Source: Roseitranquillus sp963776845 | Lineage (GTDB): Bacteria; Pseudomonadota; Alphaproteobacteria; Rhodobacterales; Rhodobacteraceae | Assembly (NCBI GenBank): GCA_963776845.1 | Contig: CAVZOJ010000019.1 | Span: 8,083 to 72,082, forward strand | Length of the DNA: 64,000 nucleotides | Direction of reading: 5' to 3' | In this document: piece by piece, positions 9,512-18,262 of the stretch | Numbering within the stretch: position 1 is the first letter of the stretch | How the letters are laid out: each line of letters begins with the position of its first letter | Made by a program: the position numbers and the translations under genes | Notes under the pieces: generated by a model | Database searches by the model: none | What the model saw: only the letters and a program-made list of their open reading frames with translations | Told to the model about the DNA's origin: nothing

Positions 9512-9597
9512 TTTTTCGCGATGATCCTTGAGCCTCTGGCCGGCCGCCCCGGCCACGGTATCGAGTGCGGGTCGGGCGGCGTGCGCCCGGATCACCG

Positions 9598-11026
9598 TCA
9601 GGCGCGGCGGCGGCCGGCGCCGGCCGCGAGGAAGATGCCGGCGAGTGCCGGCAGCAGCCAGATCGCCCGGCTCTGGTAGCGATCGACCGGAGCCGAGAGG
9701 CCGCCGAAGACACCCGCGTTGATCAAGAGCCCCAGCACCACCACCGCCGCGGTCTCGAGTTCGGGTCGCGTCAGCCGCCCGCGCAGCGCCAGCCACAGCA
9801 GGAGCGCCGCACCGGTCCAGACCCCGATCGGCACGACCCGGTCGAAGATGCGGACCACGGCGCGGGCGTGGTCGGTGACCTCGCCGTCGGCGTTCTCCAC
9901 CCGGATGCCGCCGAGGCCCACTTCGACCACCTGCCGCGCGGCGTTGCCGAAGAGCGAGGCGGTCTGCTCGACCGGATAGGCGCGGAAGGCGCGCGCGAGC
10001 ACCAGGAATTCCTCGTCGCGGATCCGTTCCAGAAGCTCGGGCGTCAGCGAATCGATGCCATCCTTGTCCCACAGGAACTGCGGGATGTTGCGTGGCACCC
10101 AGTCGCCGAACGCCTCGCAGAACGCCAGGGGCGCCTCGGGGCATGCCTCCTCGAGATACCACCGCGCCGGGCCGTCGCCGATCGAGCGGGCCAGCAGGAC
10201 CGGCAGGCGCAAGGGCGCGGCCGAGGGTTTGTCGAGCGCGACCGAGCTCGCCCCGAGGTTGGCGAGCGGCGCGAAGAATATCGGGAACATCGCCGCCGCC
10301 ACCACGGCGAGCGTCAGCCGCCGGCGCACCAGCCGCCACAACAGCACCAGCGCGTAGAGCGCCGCGGCGACCGGTCCGTGGCCGTAGTGGGCGGCGACCG
10401 CGAACGCCGCGATCAGCGTCAGCGCCACCCGCTGCCAGGGCCCGAGGTCGTCGAACCGCCAAGCCAGGATCGCGCCCCAGAGGATCACCGCGGCGGCCAT
10501 CAGGTCGGGCATCTGGTAGGAGGCGAACCACGGCAGCGTGGTGACGGCGGCAAGGTAGAGCCAGGTCGCGGCGAGGATCCCCGGCCGCGCCAGCGCCGCG
10601 CGTCCGATCAGCGCAAACAGCATCCAGAGCGTCATCGCCGTCTGCAGGAGCGCAAATCCCGGCCGCCAGAATCTGCGCGCCCGCGAGATAGGTGTAGAAC
10701 GAGTAGATGAACGAGCGCACGACGATCGGCTCGCCGCGCTTGTTGACCAGCAGGTCCACGCCACCCCCGCCGCCGCCCGCTCCGCCGCCGCCGGTGTTCG
10801 ACAGTCCCATGAGGTCGAGCAGCATGCGCCAGACGATGCGGCCGCCGCGGACGTAGCTCTCGGTGTCGGAAAAGACGAGTTCGCCCCCGGCCACGACCAT
10901 CGGCCACCCGAGCGCGACGCTGAGGAGCAGGGCGAGCACGATGCCCACGGGCCCGACCAGCGGCGCCTCTCCCGTTCCGATCCAGTGCCGCGCCGATTGG
11001 CGGGTTCGTATCTCGCTCGCCGTCAT
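9598..11026 (-). CDS. large polytopic membrane protein, one frameshift
   Basis: The ATG at 11026 opens a frame with a hydrophobic N-terminal helix (VLALLLSVALGW) and a glycine-rich loop. The frame changes near 10660-10670 (a likely extra G) and continues to 9598 with about nine more hydrophobic segments and an extramembrane loop (WYLEEACPEAP...), ending in the basic tail GAGRRRA. The reconstructed length is about 476 residues. The shape, multiple helices with one large loop, resembles lipid-linked-sugar polymerases or glycosyltransferases of the C superfamily, but I see no diagnostic motif. It is probably cotranscribed with the sulfotransferase downstream. Confidence 0.65.
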
Positions 11027-11285
11027 GGCCTTGCCTCGTTACCGGGAACACGAGGACCCGCCTATGCCAGAACGGTGCCTCGGCCAAGCCGGGCGAGGGC
11101 TGTCCGGGCGGCGGGACCTCGCCTGCTGCCCGGAGTTTCGGCGTCCGAGCCCGGTAGAGAGGCGCCGGTTCCCGCGAGACGGTTGTGACGGCACGTCGCC
11201 CGGGCCCCGGGCAAGGTGCGAGAGGCTTCGGCCCGCGACCGAGACCAGACGCGGGAGATAGTGGCGACTCACGCAGGTCGCGGCT

Positions 11286-13196
11286 TCAGCCCTCGCCGAC
11301 GCCGGCCTCGCCCATGCGGCGTGCGTGGCGCGGGGCATCGATGTCGCGCAGGCGCGCGCGCAACCGGTAGGGCATCACCATGTAGGGCAGCCAGGCGTGG
11401 TGCGGCCGGTGCAGCGGCCGCTCGGCCAGCGCGGCCAGCACCAGCGCGCGGCCCTTCGCGACGTCACCCGCGGGCTCGCGCAGCTCGCGGCGGGCGCTCT
11501 CGATCAGGTAGAGATGCGCCAGCCCCGCCCGGCGCAGCGCATGGGCGTTCCGACGCCAGAGCATGGCGCGGGCCTCCATGTTGGCGCGAAAGTCCTTCGA
11601 CCGCCGCCCCTCGCCCTCGTCGCGGTAGACGACGAGCGGCTCCGGCACCGCGGCGACGTCGTAGAGCCGGGCGATCCGCTGCAGCCAGTCCCAGTCCTCG
11701 ATCGCGGGAAGATCGGGGTCGAAGCCGCCGACCGCCTCGACCACCTTTCGCCGGACCAGCCCCGACGATGTCGGCGCCCGCACCGGGTTGTCGAGCAGGC
11801 TCGCCTCGAAGATCCGCCCCTCGGCCGTGGCCGGCGCCGGGGCGGTGCCCTCGGGGGTCACGATCTCCAGGCCGGTATGGCAAAATCCCGTCAGTGCCGG
11901 TGCCGCCAGCATCACCGCCATCTGCCGGGCGAGCTTCTCCGGCAGCCACAGGTCGTCGGAATCGAGGAAGGCGATCCAGTCGCCACGGACCTCGGCGAGG
12001 CCGCGGTTGCGCGCCCGGGCGACGCCGCCGTTCTTTTGCCGCACGACGCGGAGGCGCGGGTCGGCGATGGCCGCGAGCCGCTCCGCCGTGCCGTCGGTCG
12101 AGCCGTCGTCGACGATGACGAGCTCGAGGTCGCGCCAGCTCTGCGCGAGGACGCTGCGCGCCGCCCGCTCCGCCAGCGCGGCGCGGTTCCAGGTCGGGAT
12201 CACCACGCTGACGAGCGGCCCGCCGGTCGGCAGCGGACCGCCGGGACCGGGTCGCGGTGCCGCCACCGCGGCCTGTGGGGCCATGGTCCTCCACTCCGCG
12301 CGCCGCGCCGCGACCCGTGCTCGCGTGGCGCCGATCCGGGCGCGCAAGCCGAGCGCGGCCGGTGCCCCGCCGACGCGTCGTTCGAGCGCCGCGATCTCGG
12401 GGGCGACGGCATGGCCGCTTGCGTCGCGGGCGAGCTCGCCGATCGCCTCGGCGAGAGGGCCGCGGTAGCGCGCGAGCCGACCGGCCCGCTCGAGCTCGTC
12501 GACGGTGTCGGTGAGCGAGGCCAGCCGCGAGGTCAGCCCGAAGGTCTCGCGGAGCTTGCCCGAGTAGGACTGCATCTCGCCCGGAAGCCGCCGGTAGAGG
12601 GCGAGGCCGCTCGGCGCCCACACGTCCTCGATGCCGCGCGCCAGTGCCCGGCGCATCAGGTTGCCGTCGTCGTCGAGCCCCGCCGCCTGCAGCCAGCCGC
12701 CCGACGCCGCGAACGCCGCGCGCGTCCAGAGCACGGCGCACGGCGGCGAGAACGATCCGGTCAGCCATGCCGCGAGTCGGTCCTGCCCCGGGCGCGGCAG
12801 CGGCGCGGACGGGGGCCTGGCGATCCAGGCCTCGCCGGCGAGCTCGTAGCGGTCCCAGGGGCAGAGTGCGACGGCACAGGCCTGCCCCGCGAGCGCGGCG
12901 GCGAGAGCAGCGAGCGTCGGCGGGGTCAGCAGGTCGTCGGCGTCGAGGAACATCAGGCGCTCGCCCGAGGTCGCGGCCGCCCCGGTGTTGCGGGCGGCCG
13001 CGGCGCCTTGGGCTGGACCGGAGAGCACCCGGACGGGCGGCCCGAACGCCTCGGCGATGGCGCGGCTGTCGTCGGTCGAACCGTCGTCGACGACGATGAT
13101 CTCGTCCGGCGGACGGGTCTGGTTCAGCGCCGCGCGCAGCGTCTGCCCGAGGAACCGCGCCCCGTTGCGGCAGGGAACGACGATCGACAGGCTCAT
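11286..13196 (-). CDS. double-domain GT2 glycosyltransferase (636 aa)
   Basis: Two complete GT-A glycosyltransferase domains in one chain. The first (residues 1 to about 230) has VVDDGS at 35-40 and DAD at 85-87. The second (about 329-560) has VVIPTWNR, VDDGS at 362-366, NGGVARARN and DSD at 412-414. A helical linker joins them (240-320), and an Arg-rich tail follows. Such pairs can add two sugars in succession, as in some bifunctional capsule or hyaluronan-type enzymes; which sugars cannot be told. It is the last gene of a minus-strand pair with the GT61 gene upstream. Confidence 0.9.
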   Translation of the reverse strand: MSLSIVVPCRNGARFLGQTLRAALNQTRPPDEIIVVDDGSTDDSRAIAEAFGPPVRVLSGPAQGAAAARNTGAAATSGERLMFLDADDLLTPPTLAALAAALAGQACAVALCPWDRYELAGEAWIARPPSAPLPRPGQDRLAAWLTGSFSPPCAVLWTRAAFAASGGWLQAAGLDDDGNLMRRALARGIEDVWAPSGLALYRRLPGEMQSYSGKLRETFGLTSRLASLTDTVDELERAGRLARYRGPLAEAIGELARDASGHAVAPEIAALERRVGGAPAALGLRARIGATRARVAARRAEWRTMAPQAAVAAPRPGPGGPLPTGGPLVSVVIPTWNRAALAERAARSVLAQSWRDLELVIVDDGSTDGTAERLAAIADPRLRVVRQKNGGVARARNRGLAEVRGDWIAFLDSDDLWLPEKLARQMAVMLAAPALTGFCHTGLEIVTPEGTAPAPATAEGRIFEASLLDNPVRAPTSSGLVRRKVVEAVGGFDPDLPAIEDWDWLQRIARLYDVAAVPEPLVVYRDEGEGRRSKDFRANMEARAMLWRRNAHALRRAGLAHLYLIESARRELREPAGDVAKGRALVLAALAERPLHRPHHAWLPYMVMPYRLRARLRDIDAPRHARRMGEAGVGEG

Positions 13197-13256
13197 GCCG
13201 GGATTTTCCGGGCGCGGGGGCCGGATTCCCGTTTCGGGTCAGGGCGCTGGGGGCCC

Positions 13257-13278
13257 CGTGTTTCGCATGCGAAACACG
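13257..13278. promoter_or_regulatory. 22-bp perfect palindrome between two glycosyltransferase genes
   Basis: The sequence CGTGTTTCGCA followed directly by its reverse complement forms a perfect 22-bp palindrome with no loop. It lies 4 bases after the GT61 stop and 61 bases before the GT2 start, inside the presumed transcript. It could be a protein operator or an RNA hairpin at the gene boundary. There is no T-tract, so a simple terminator is unlikely. Confidence 0.45.
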
Positions 13279-13281
13279 CCT

Positions 13282-14466
13282 TCATGCCAGGTCGAGCGCG
13301 GCTTCGAGCACGCCCGTCTCGACCGCGAGGTCCTGCCGCAGGGGATGCCCCGACCCTACGCCGCGCCCCGGGACGAGGCCGTAGCGGTGTCCGAGCGCCG
13401 CCGCCATCGCGTAGAAGTTCGGGTTTGGATAGGCCGGGTCGGCGATCTCGATCACCGTCGTGCCGGGGGCGCAGAAGAGCATGTTGGTCAGTCCCGCCCC
13501 GTGCGGCGCCAGCAGCACGCGGGTCCGTGCCATCAACGCCACCTGCTCGCTCCACGTGAGCCGCTCCATCTCGACCGCCTCGAAGCCGCGGCGTGTCAGC
13601 AGCGGGCTCAGCCCCTCCTCGTTCACGAGGCGCCGGCCGCGGGCGGAGCGGCGGCTGACGAAGACCCGCGCGTCGGGGCCGCCGGGGGGATCCGCGGCGG
13701 CGTCGCGGGCGGGGCCGAGAAGCTCGGGCCGGAACCGGTCGCACGAGACGACGACGAGCTCGTCCGCGGCGAGGACGTGCCCGCGGGGCAGTTCGGCCGC
13801 CGGCGCCGCGCCGATCCGCGCGAGGCTGGCGTCGAGCCAGGCGGGGCGGTCCGCGGGCAGCACGAGGTCGCCCAGCAGGCCGCGCTCGCGCAGCAGCACG
13901 AGCTTGCCCAGATGCGCAGTGAACCAGTGCGCGTAGTTGTCGAACACCCGCTCGGCGATCCAGACCGCGCGGGGACGGCGCAGGTCGGGGGCGCGGGCGG
14001 CGAGCGGCGCATGGACCGGGCGGAAGCGGATCTCGCGCAGGTCGAGACTTCGCCCCGCCGCATCGAGGATGGCCGGCGCGAAGTCGCCCGTGGCCGTCTG
14101 CCCGGCGAGGAGACGGGCGTCGTGCAGCGTCAGCACCTGCGTCGGTCCTGCCGTCCGCACCGGCACGTCGCGAAACGCGAAGCCGAACCAGCCCGGATCG
14201 GCGCAGAGCCCGGCGCGCTCGGCAATCGTGAAGGGCAGGGCCGCCTCGACGGTACGGGCGGGGTGGATCTCCTCCACCTCTCCCGCCGCCCCGGCCGGAA
14301 CGTGGCGACGATAGCGATGGGCCAGCAGCGCGGGCGAAACCCCCGCCGCGGCGAGCCGGCCGGCCCAGCGGTCGCGCATCCAGCCGAGCCGTCGCCGGCC
14401 ACGGGCGAGAAACCCGTGCGCCTCCGCCTCGTCCGGCGACACGTAGAGAGGGACGCTCGTGCTCAT
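13282..14466 (-). CDS. GT61 (DUF563) glycosyltransferase (394 aa)
   Basis: Residues 320-331 read APHGAGLTNMLF, the hallmark of glycosyltransferase family 61, followed by the GTTVIEIADP strand. The mid region (VFDNYAHWFTAHLGKL) and the VFVSRRSARGRRLVNE segment also fit the family, members of which include xylosyl- and N-acetylglucosaminyl-transferases. Given the UDP-xylose synthase in this window, xylosyl transfer is an attractive but unproven guess. It starts at ATG 14466 and is followed after 85 bases, which hold a perfect palindrome, by the double GT2 gene. Confidence 0.88.
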   Translation of the reverse strand: MSTSVPLYVSPDEAEAHGFLARGRRRLGWMRDRWAGRLAAAGVSPALLAHRYRRHVPAGAAGEVEEIHPARTVEAALPFTIAERAGLCADPGWFGFAFRDVPVRTAGPTQVLTLHDARLLAGQTATGDFAPAILDAAGRSLDLREIRFRPVHAPLAARAPDLRRPRAVWIAERVFDNYAHWFTAHLGKLVLLRERGLLGDLVLPADRPAWLDASLARIGAAPAAELPRGHVLAADELVVVSCDRFRPELLGPARDAAADPPGGPDARVFVSRRSARGRRLVNEEGLSPLLTRRGFEAVEMERLTWSEQVALMARTRVLLAPHGAGLTNMLFCAPGTTVIEIADPAYPNPNFYAMAAALGHRYGLVPGRGVGSGHPLRQDLAVETGVLEAALDLA

Positions 14467-14827
14467 GCCTGCCTTATCCGCCGCTCCGCCGGCCGGGACC
14501 AGCCCCCGGGTGGCCGCTCCGCCGGGCCCGAGGCGGGGCGATGGATGCCGGTCCGCCTAGGTTACCAACGGTATTCTTCTCAGGGAGAATTTGGGATGTC
14601 GCAAACCGTGTTGGTGGGTTTCGCGGTTTGGTCGACGGGATGTAGCACGCCTGTCGGCCTTCAGGCGCGCCGTCCTTGCGCAGAATCAACATGATCTGCC
14701 GACATATTCAAAGGAACACGGGCCTGCGGCCGAAATATGCTGCAGTGCGGCATAAATCCCTTGAAATGCTGCAGTGCGGCATTACGTCTGGTCCAGATCA
14801 AGCAGACACCGCCCGAGGAGCCCGAGA
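14467..14827. other. 361-base gap between the GT61 and phasin genes
   Basis: This divergent intergenic region should hold promoters for both genes. The part from about 14700 on is A+T-rich relative to its surroundings and holds two copies of a 17-base TGC/GCA element (described separately). The 14470-14700 part contains only weak, non-conserved open frames; I see no gene in it. Confidence 0.6.
14737..14782 (+). promoter_or_regulatory. two tandem PhaR-type operator elements upstream of the phasin gene
   Basis: The 17-mer ATGCTGCAGTGCGGCAT occurs at 14737-14753 and again at 14766-14782, 29 bases apart from start to start. Each copy is itself a near-perfect inverted repeat (ATGCyGCAsTGCrGCAT). 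In Paracoccus and relatives the repressor PhaR binds TGC/GCA-rich sites before phaP and is released by polyhydroxyalkanoate. The location 46 bases before the phasin start supports the same role here. Confidence 0.75.
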
Positions 14828-15244
14828 ATGACCAACCTGAATGACTTCACCAAGACCTTCGCCATCGACCCGAAGACCATCCAGAACGGCTTCAAGACCT
14901 GGGCCGGCTTTGGCGAGCAGATGTCGAGCATCACGCTCAATGCCGCCGCGAAATCGAACGAGATCGCCGCGAAGGGCGCCCAGGAGGCATTTGCAAACCT
15001 GCGCGACGTCGCCGTCGTTCGCGACGAGCCGGCCGCCTACGGCCAGGCCTTCGCCGAGTTCGCGCAGAAGCAGATGCAGCTTGCGCTGCGCACCGCGGAG
15101 GCCTTCGGCGGCGTGGCCAAGGCCGCCCAGACCGACACCGGCGAGCTGGTCTCAAAGGCCGGCGAGCAGGCGGCGGGATCGATTGCGGCCAACACCAACG
15201 CCACGGCCCGCAAGACCCGCGCCGCCGCGAAGAAGGCCGCCTGA
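14828..15244 (+). CDS. phaP: phasin (polyhydroxyalkanoate granule protein, 138 aa)
   Basis: A short, helical, Ala- and Gln-rich protein: MTNLNDFTKTF, then amphipathic helices (NAAAKSNEIAAKGAQEAF; YGQAFAEFAQKQMQLALRTAEAF), and a Lys/Ala tail (ARKTRAAAKKAA). This is the layout of alphaproteobacterial phasins, which coat PHA granules. GAGGAG precedes the ATG. The twin PhaR-like operators upstream and the terminator 40 bases downstream make it a free-standing, self-regulated gene. It is unrelated in function to the polysaccharide genes on both sides and may mark an old boundary between two operon blocks. Confidence 0.92.
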   Translation: MTNLNDFTKTFAIDPKTIQNGFKTWAGFGEQMSSITLNAAAKSNEIAAKGAQEAFANLRDVAVVRDEPAAYGQAFAEFAQKQMQLALRTAEAFGGVAKAAQTDTGELVSKAGEQAAGSIAANTNATARKTRAAAKKAA

Positions 15245-15284
15245 GCCAAAGACGCGCAGAACGAGTTCTCGAGTAGCGAGGATG

Positions 15285-15316
15285 GGGCGGCGGGCCATGG
15301 GTCCGCCGCCCTTTTT
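15285..15316 (+). terminator. rho-independent terminator after the phasin gene
   Basis: A 9-bp G+C stem, GGGCGGCGG (15285-15293) with CCGCCGCCC (15303-15311), and a 9-base loop, followed by TTTTT. It stands 41 bases after the phasin stop and just before the end of the convergent GT4 gene. Confidence 0.88.
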
Positions 15317-15328
15317 CGTGGTCTGGTC

Positions 15329-16420
15329 TCAGCGGTCGGCGAGATCCCTCAGAAGCGCGGCATAGCGGCCGTAGCAGGCCTCGTCGGAAAAGTGCTCGGC
15401 CCGCGTCCGCGCCGCGCTGCGGTCGAGTCCCGCCTCGCCCGAGAGCCCGCGGGCAAGGGCCGCGCGGAAGGCATCCGCATCGTCGGGGGGCACCACGATG
15501 CCGGTCGTCTCGGTCAGCACCTCGGGGATGCCGCCGATCCGGGTCGCGACCGCGGGCGTGCCGCAGGCCAGCGCCTCGATCAGCGCGAGCGGCATGCCCT
15601 CGCGCCGCGACGGCATCGCGAAGACCGCCGCACGGCGCAGCTCGGCCCGCAGCGCCTCCGGGGCGAGATGACCGGCGAGGCGCACCCGGTCGCCCACGCC
15701 CGCTGCGGCGATCCGGGCGGCGAGGTCGTCGCGCCCCTCTCCCTCGCCCGCGATCACCGCCTGCGCGTCGGGCAGGCCCGCCATCGCCCGGATCAGCAGG
15801 TCGAACCCCTTGACCGGAAGGAGCCGGCCCGCGGCGACGATCCGCCCCGGCTCGGGCGCCGGCGGCCCGGGGCACCAGAAGGCGGTGTCGGCGCCGTTCG
15901 GGATCAGGTGCAGCCGGTCCTCGGGGGCGCCGAAGGCCAGCGCCGCAGCCGCAAGCTCGCCCGAGACCACGGTGACGGCGTCGGCGCGGGCAAGAAACCC
16001 CGGCAGCCGGACGCGCATCGCCGGCGTCGGCTCGAGGAGGTCGCCGCCATGGCCCGAGAGCACCAGCCGGTAGCGGAACACCGGCCGCAACGCGAGGAGG
16101 TAGAGCGCGGCGCCGGTCAGGAAGTGCAGGTTGACGACCGCCGGCCTGACCCGCGCGAGGAGGGTGGCTAGTCGCAGCACCGACGCCCCCGCGGCGGGCA
16201 GCGCGGCAGTCGACGGTCGCCCGCCCGCACGAGCCCCGGCCTCGAGGACCAGGCGGTGGCCCCCCGTCTGTGCCGACTCGTCGGGGCCTGCGCGGACCGG
16301 GTCGAGCCCGCGCTCGGGCAGCTCTTCCATTAGCCGGTCCATCATCCACTGCACGCCGCCGCGGTCCGCTCGCGGCGTCGCCGAGAGCAGCAGCACGCGG
16401 GGCAGGGGGGGCTGGGTCAT
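15329..16420 (-). CDS. GT4-family glycosyltransferase (363 aa)
   Basis: GT-B fold: the N-terminal domain has RADRGGVQWMMDRL (acceptor side). The C-terminal domain has GRLLPVKGFDLLI, AGEGEGRDDL and the E-x7-E signature within REGMPLALIEALACGTP. These retaining enzymes transfer hexoses or uronic acids from nucleotide sugars at the cytosolic face. The ATG at 16420 follows AAGGA at good spacing. It lies 205 bases after the GT2 gene stop at 16626 on the same strand and probably belongs to the same operon, which begins upstream of the toxin-antitoxin pair. Sugar specificity cannot be read. Confidence 0.9.
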   Translation of the reverse strand: MTQPPLPRVLLLSATPRADRGGVQWMMDRLMEELPERGLDPVRAGPDESAQTGGHRLVLEAGARAGGRPSTAALPAAGASVLRLATLLARVRPAVVNLHFLTGAALYLLALRPVFRYRLVLSGHGGDLLEPTPAMRVRLPGFLARADAVTVVSGELAAAALAFGAPEDRLHLIPNGADTAFWCPGPPAPEPGRIVAAGRLLPVKGFDLLIRAMAGLPDAQAVIAGEGEGRDDLAARIAAAGVGDRVRLAGHLAPEALRAELRRAAVFAMPSRREGMPLALIEALACGTPAVATRIGGIPEVLTETTGIVVPPDDADAFRAALARGLSGEAGLDRSAARTRAEHFSDEACYGRYAALLRDLADR

Positions 16421-16625
16421 CGCGAGTCCTTCGACCGTCCGGTTCTCTCGCCGCGCCGGGGGACGAGCACACCATGTCCAGGCCGCGCGCGGCGATCCCG
16501 CGGTGCTGCAGGAAATCGGCGGGGATGTCGACTGGCTGGGCGTAGGAGGGGCTGAAGACAGGCGCGCAGGCACGGCCCCTTGTGCCCGACAGGACGGCGG
16601 AGGGCCGAGATGGGCCTGGGGCGGC

Positions 16626-17564
16626 TCAGCCGCCGCTCAGGCGGGCCAGGCGGGCCTTGAGACCGCGAGGCAGGGCGAAGTTGCCGGCATGGAAGGCGAT
16701 CTCGGCCCAGCCGGGCCGCCCGGCGCCGAGCGCGGCGCGCAGGAGCGCGGGGAACGCGCCGAGGTCGCCCTGCCGCGCCGCGCGGATGGAGGGCAGCGTG
16801 AGCAGGAACGCCGCCGCCGCCCGGTTGGAGACGAGGTGCCGGCGGGCGTCGATCCAGGCCACATCTTCGCGCCAGTCGCCGCTCGTGGAGATCCGCGCGT
16901 GCCCCTGCATCCGCCAGACCGAGAGCGGGCGGCCGGGGTCGGCGAAGACGAGACCGGTGCCCGGATGGCGGGCGGCGCGCAGCAGCCAGTCCACGTCGAC
17001 GAAGCGCCGGCATTCGGGGTCGAACGGCACCGCCCGGAACAGCGCCTTCGGGGCGAGGATGGTCGAGGTCTGCACCACGCCGTCGCCGGTCGGCGGTCGC
17101 CGCCTGCGGAACAGGTAGTCGCCCACCGGCTCGCCTGCGGCCGGCAGGCGGCGCGGCCAGAGGAACTCGTGCGCCTCGTCGCGGGCGAGGAAGCGGCAGG
17201 TGACGATGGGGCAGGGCAGGGCGCTGTCCTGCGCCGCCGCGTGCTGGGCCGCGAGCTTGCCCGGCAGCCACAGGTCGTCGTCGTCGAGCAGCGCGATCCA
17301 GTTCCCGCGGGCGGCCCGGATGCCGTGGTTTCGCGCCTCGGCGTTGCCCAGACGTCGCCCCGGCAGCGCCAGCCTCAGCCGTGGGTCGTCCACCGTGCCG
17401 AGCGCCGCGACCGCGTCCGGGTCGTCGCCGTCGGGCACGACGACCACCTCGAGCGCCGGCCCCTCCTGCGCCAGAGCCGAGCGCACCGCCTCGCACACCA
17501 TCTCCGGCCGCCCGAAGGTCGGGATCACCACCGAGATCGCGGGTGCAGCCGGGTCTTCGGTCAC
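16626..17564 (-). CDS. GT2 glycosyltransferase (312 aa)
   Basis: The GT-A domain begins with ISVVIPTFGRPEMV, then VVVPDGDDPD, GNAEARNHGIRAARG and the metal-binding DDDDLW, followed by a helical tail with PRGLKARLARL. Start is GTG 17564, which overlaps the stop of the PIN toxin as GTGA; a second GTG three bases upstream is also possible, with GAGG near. The overlap shows that the glycosyltransferase is translationally coupled to the toxin-antitoxin genes. The acceptor and donor are unknown. Confidence 0.87.
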   Translation of the reverse strand: MTEDPAAPAISVVIPTFGRPEMVCEAVRSALAQEGPALEVVVVPDGDDPDAVAALGTVDDPRLRLALPGRRLGNAEARNHGIRAARGNWIALLDDDDLWLPGKLAAQHAAAQDSALPCPIVTCRFLARDEAHEFLWPRRLPAAGEPVGDYLFRRRRPPTGDGVVQTSTILAPKALFRAVPFDPECRRFVDVDWLLRAARHPGTGLVFADPGRPLSVWRMQGHARISTSGDWREDVAWIDARRHLVSNRAAAAFLLTLPSIRAARQGDLGAFPALLRAALGAGRPGWAEIAFHAGNFALPRGLKARLARLSGG

Positions 17565-17950
17565 CACAGCCGCCTCACGCCGTAGGCGTCGAACTGCGCC
17601 TCGATCGAGACGAGGGCGAGACCGCGAACCATGGCCTGCGCGATCAGCATCCGGTCGAACGGGTCGCCGTGGGGTCCGGGCAGGAGCCCCGCCCGGCGGC
17701 CGTCCTCGACCGTGACGGGCAGCTCCGAAAAGCCCTGTTCGTCCAGCTCGCGGGCCATCGCGTCGCAGAACTCGGTCATCGCCGGCAGACGGCCGAGGCG
17801 AACCTTGGTCGCGATTTCCCACGCCGTCGCGGCGCTGACATGCACGGGGGTCGCCTCATCCGCGATCGCGGATCGGGCGGTCTCCGACAGGCGCGGGCTG
17901 TTTGCGACCCACCAGATCAGGGCATGGGTGTCGAGGAGGAGGCCGCTAAT
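17561..17950 (-). CDS. PIN-domain toxin (VapC-like, 129 aa)
   Basis: The reading frame gives SGLLLDTHALIWW, with the first catalytic Asp, then ATAWEIATKVRLGRL with the second acidic residue, and DPFDRMLIAQAM with the closing acidic pair. This is the full PIN ribonuclease layout in the size usual for VapC-type toxins. No ATG, GTG or TTG begins the frame: the first family-like codon is ATT at 17950, right after the antitoxin's likely stop. Either an unusual start is used or an indel hides it. It sits between the antitoxin and a GT2 gene, overlapping both. Confidence 0.75.
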   Translation of the reverse strand: MSGLLLDTHALIWWVANSPRLSETARSAIADEATPVHVSAATAWEIATKVRLGRLPAMTEFCDAMARELDEQGFSELPVTVEDGRRAGLLPGPHGDPFDRMLIAQAMVRGLALVSIEAQFDAYGVRRLW

Positions 17951-18189
17951 CGTCCGCTCCCCCCTCCCAGAGGCGGATTCTCCTCTTCGGGGAGGGGCGC
18001 GAGGAGTTCGTCGTCGTCGATCTCGAACCGGCCGGCCCAGGTGCCGAAGCGCCGCTTCGGCGCGGGCGCTACCGCGACGAGGCGGGCGACTGGGGTGCCG
18101 GCGCGCGCGATGATGATCTCCTCGCCGGCCTCGGCCCGGGCGAGCAGCTTCGACAGGCCGGTCTTGGCCTCGTGGACGTTGACGATCAT
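17946..18189 (-). CDS. Phd/YefM-type antitoxin, one frameshift near the C-terminus
   Basis: The ATG at 18189 opens MIVNVHEAKTGLSKLLARAE, the classic DNA-binding N-terminus, followed by EEIIIARAGTPVARLV. As written, the frame runs past its natural end into the toxin. Dropping one A from GAGAATCC near 17978 gives EEEIRLWEGGADD and a stop at 17946, an ending typical of PIN-partner antitoxins. The net length (244 bases) agrees with one extra base. It would bind and neutralise the toxin and repress its own promoter, which should lie in 18190-18262. Confidence 0.75.
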
Positions 18190-18262
18190 CGGCGCTTTCC
18201 CTGCCAGTTAGCCAAGCATATGGCTAAGGCAGCCTCTCCCGTCAACCGCTACCGCCCCGGGC

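Noticed and set aside
14474..14692. A 72-codon minus-strand open frame before the phasin gene
   Set aside because: No ribosome site, no recognisable sequence and no support from neighbours.
16421..16625. An open minus-strand frame (VFSPSYAQPVDIPADFL...) between the GT2 and GT4 genes
   Set aside because: It looks protein-like but is short, has no clear start, and continues in the wrong frame into the GT4 gene; it could be a gene remnant, which I cannot support.
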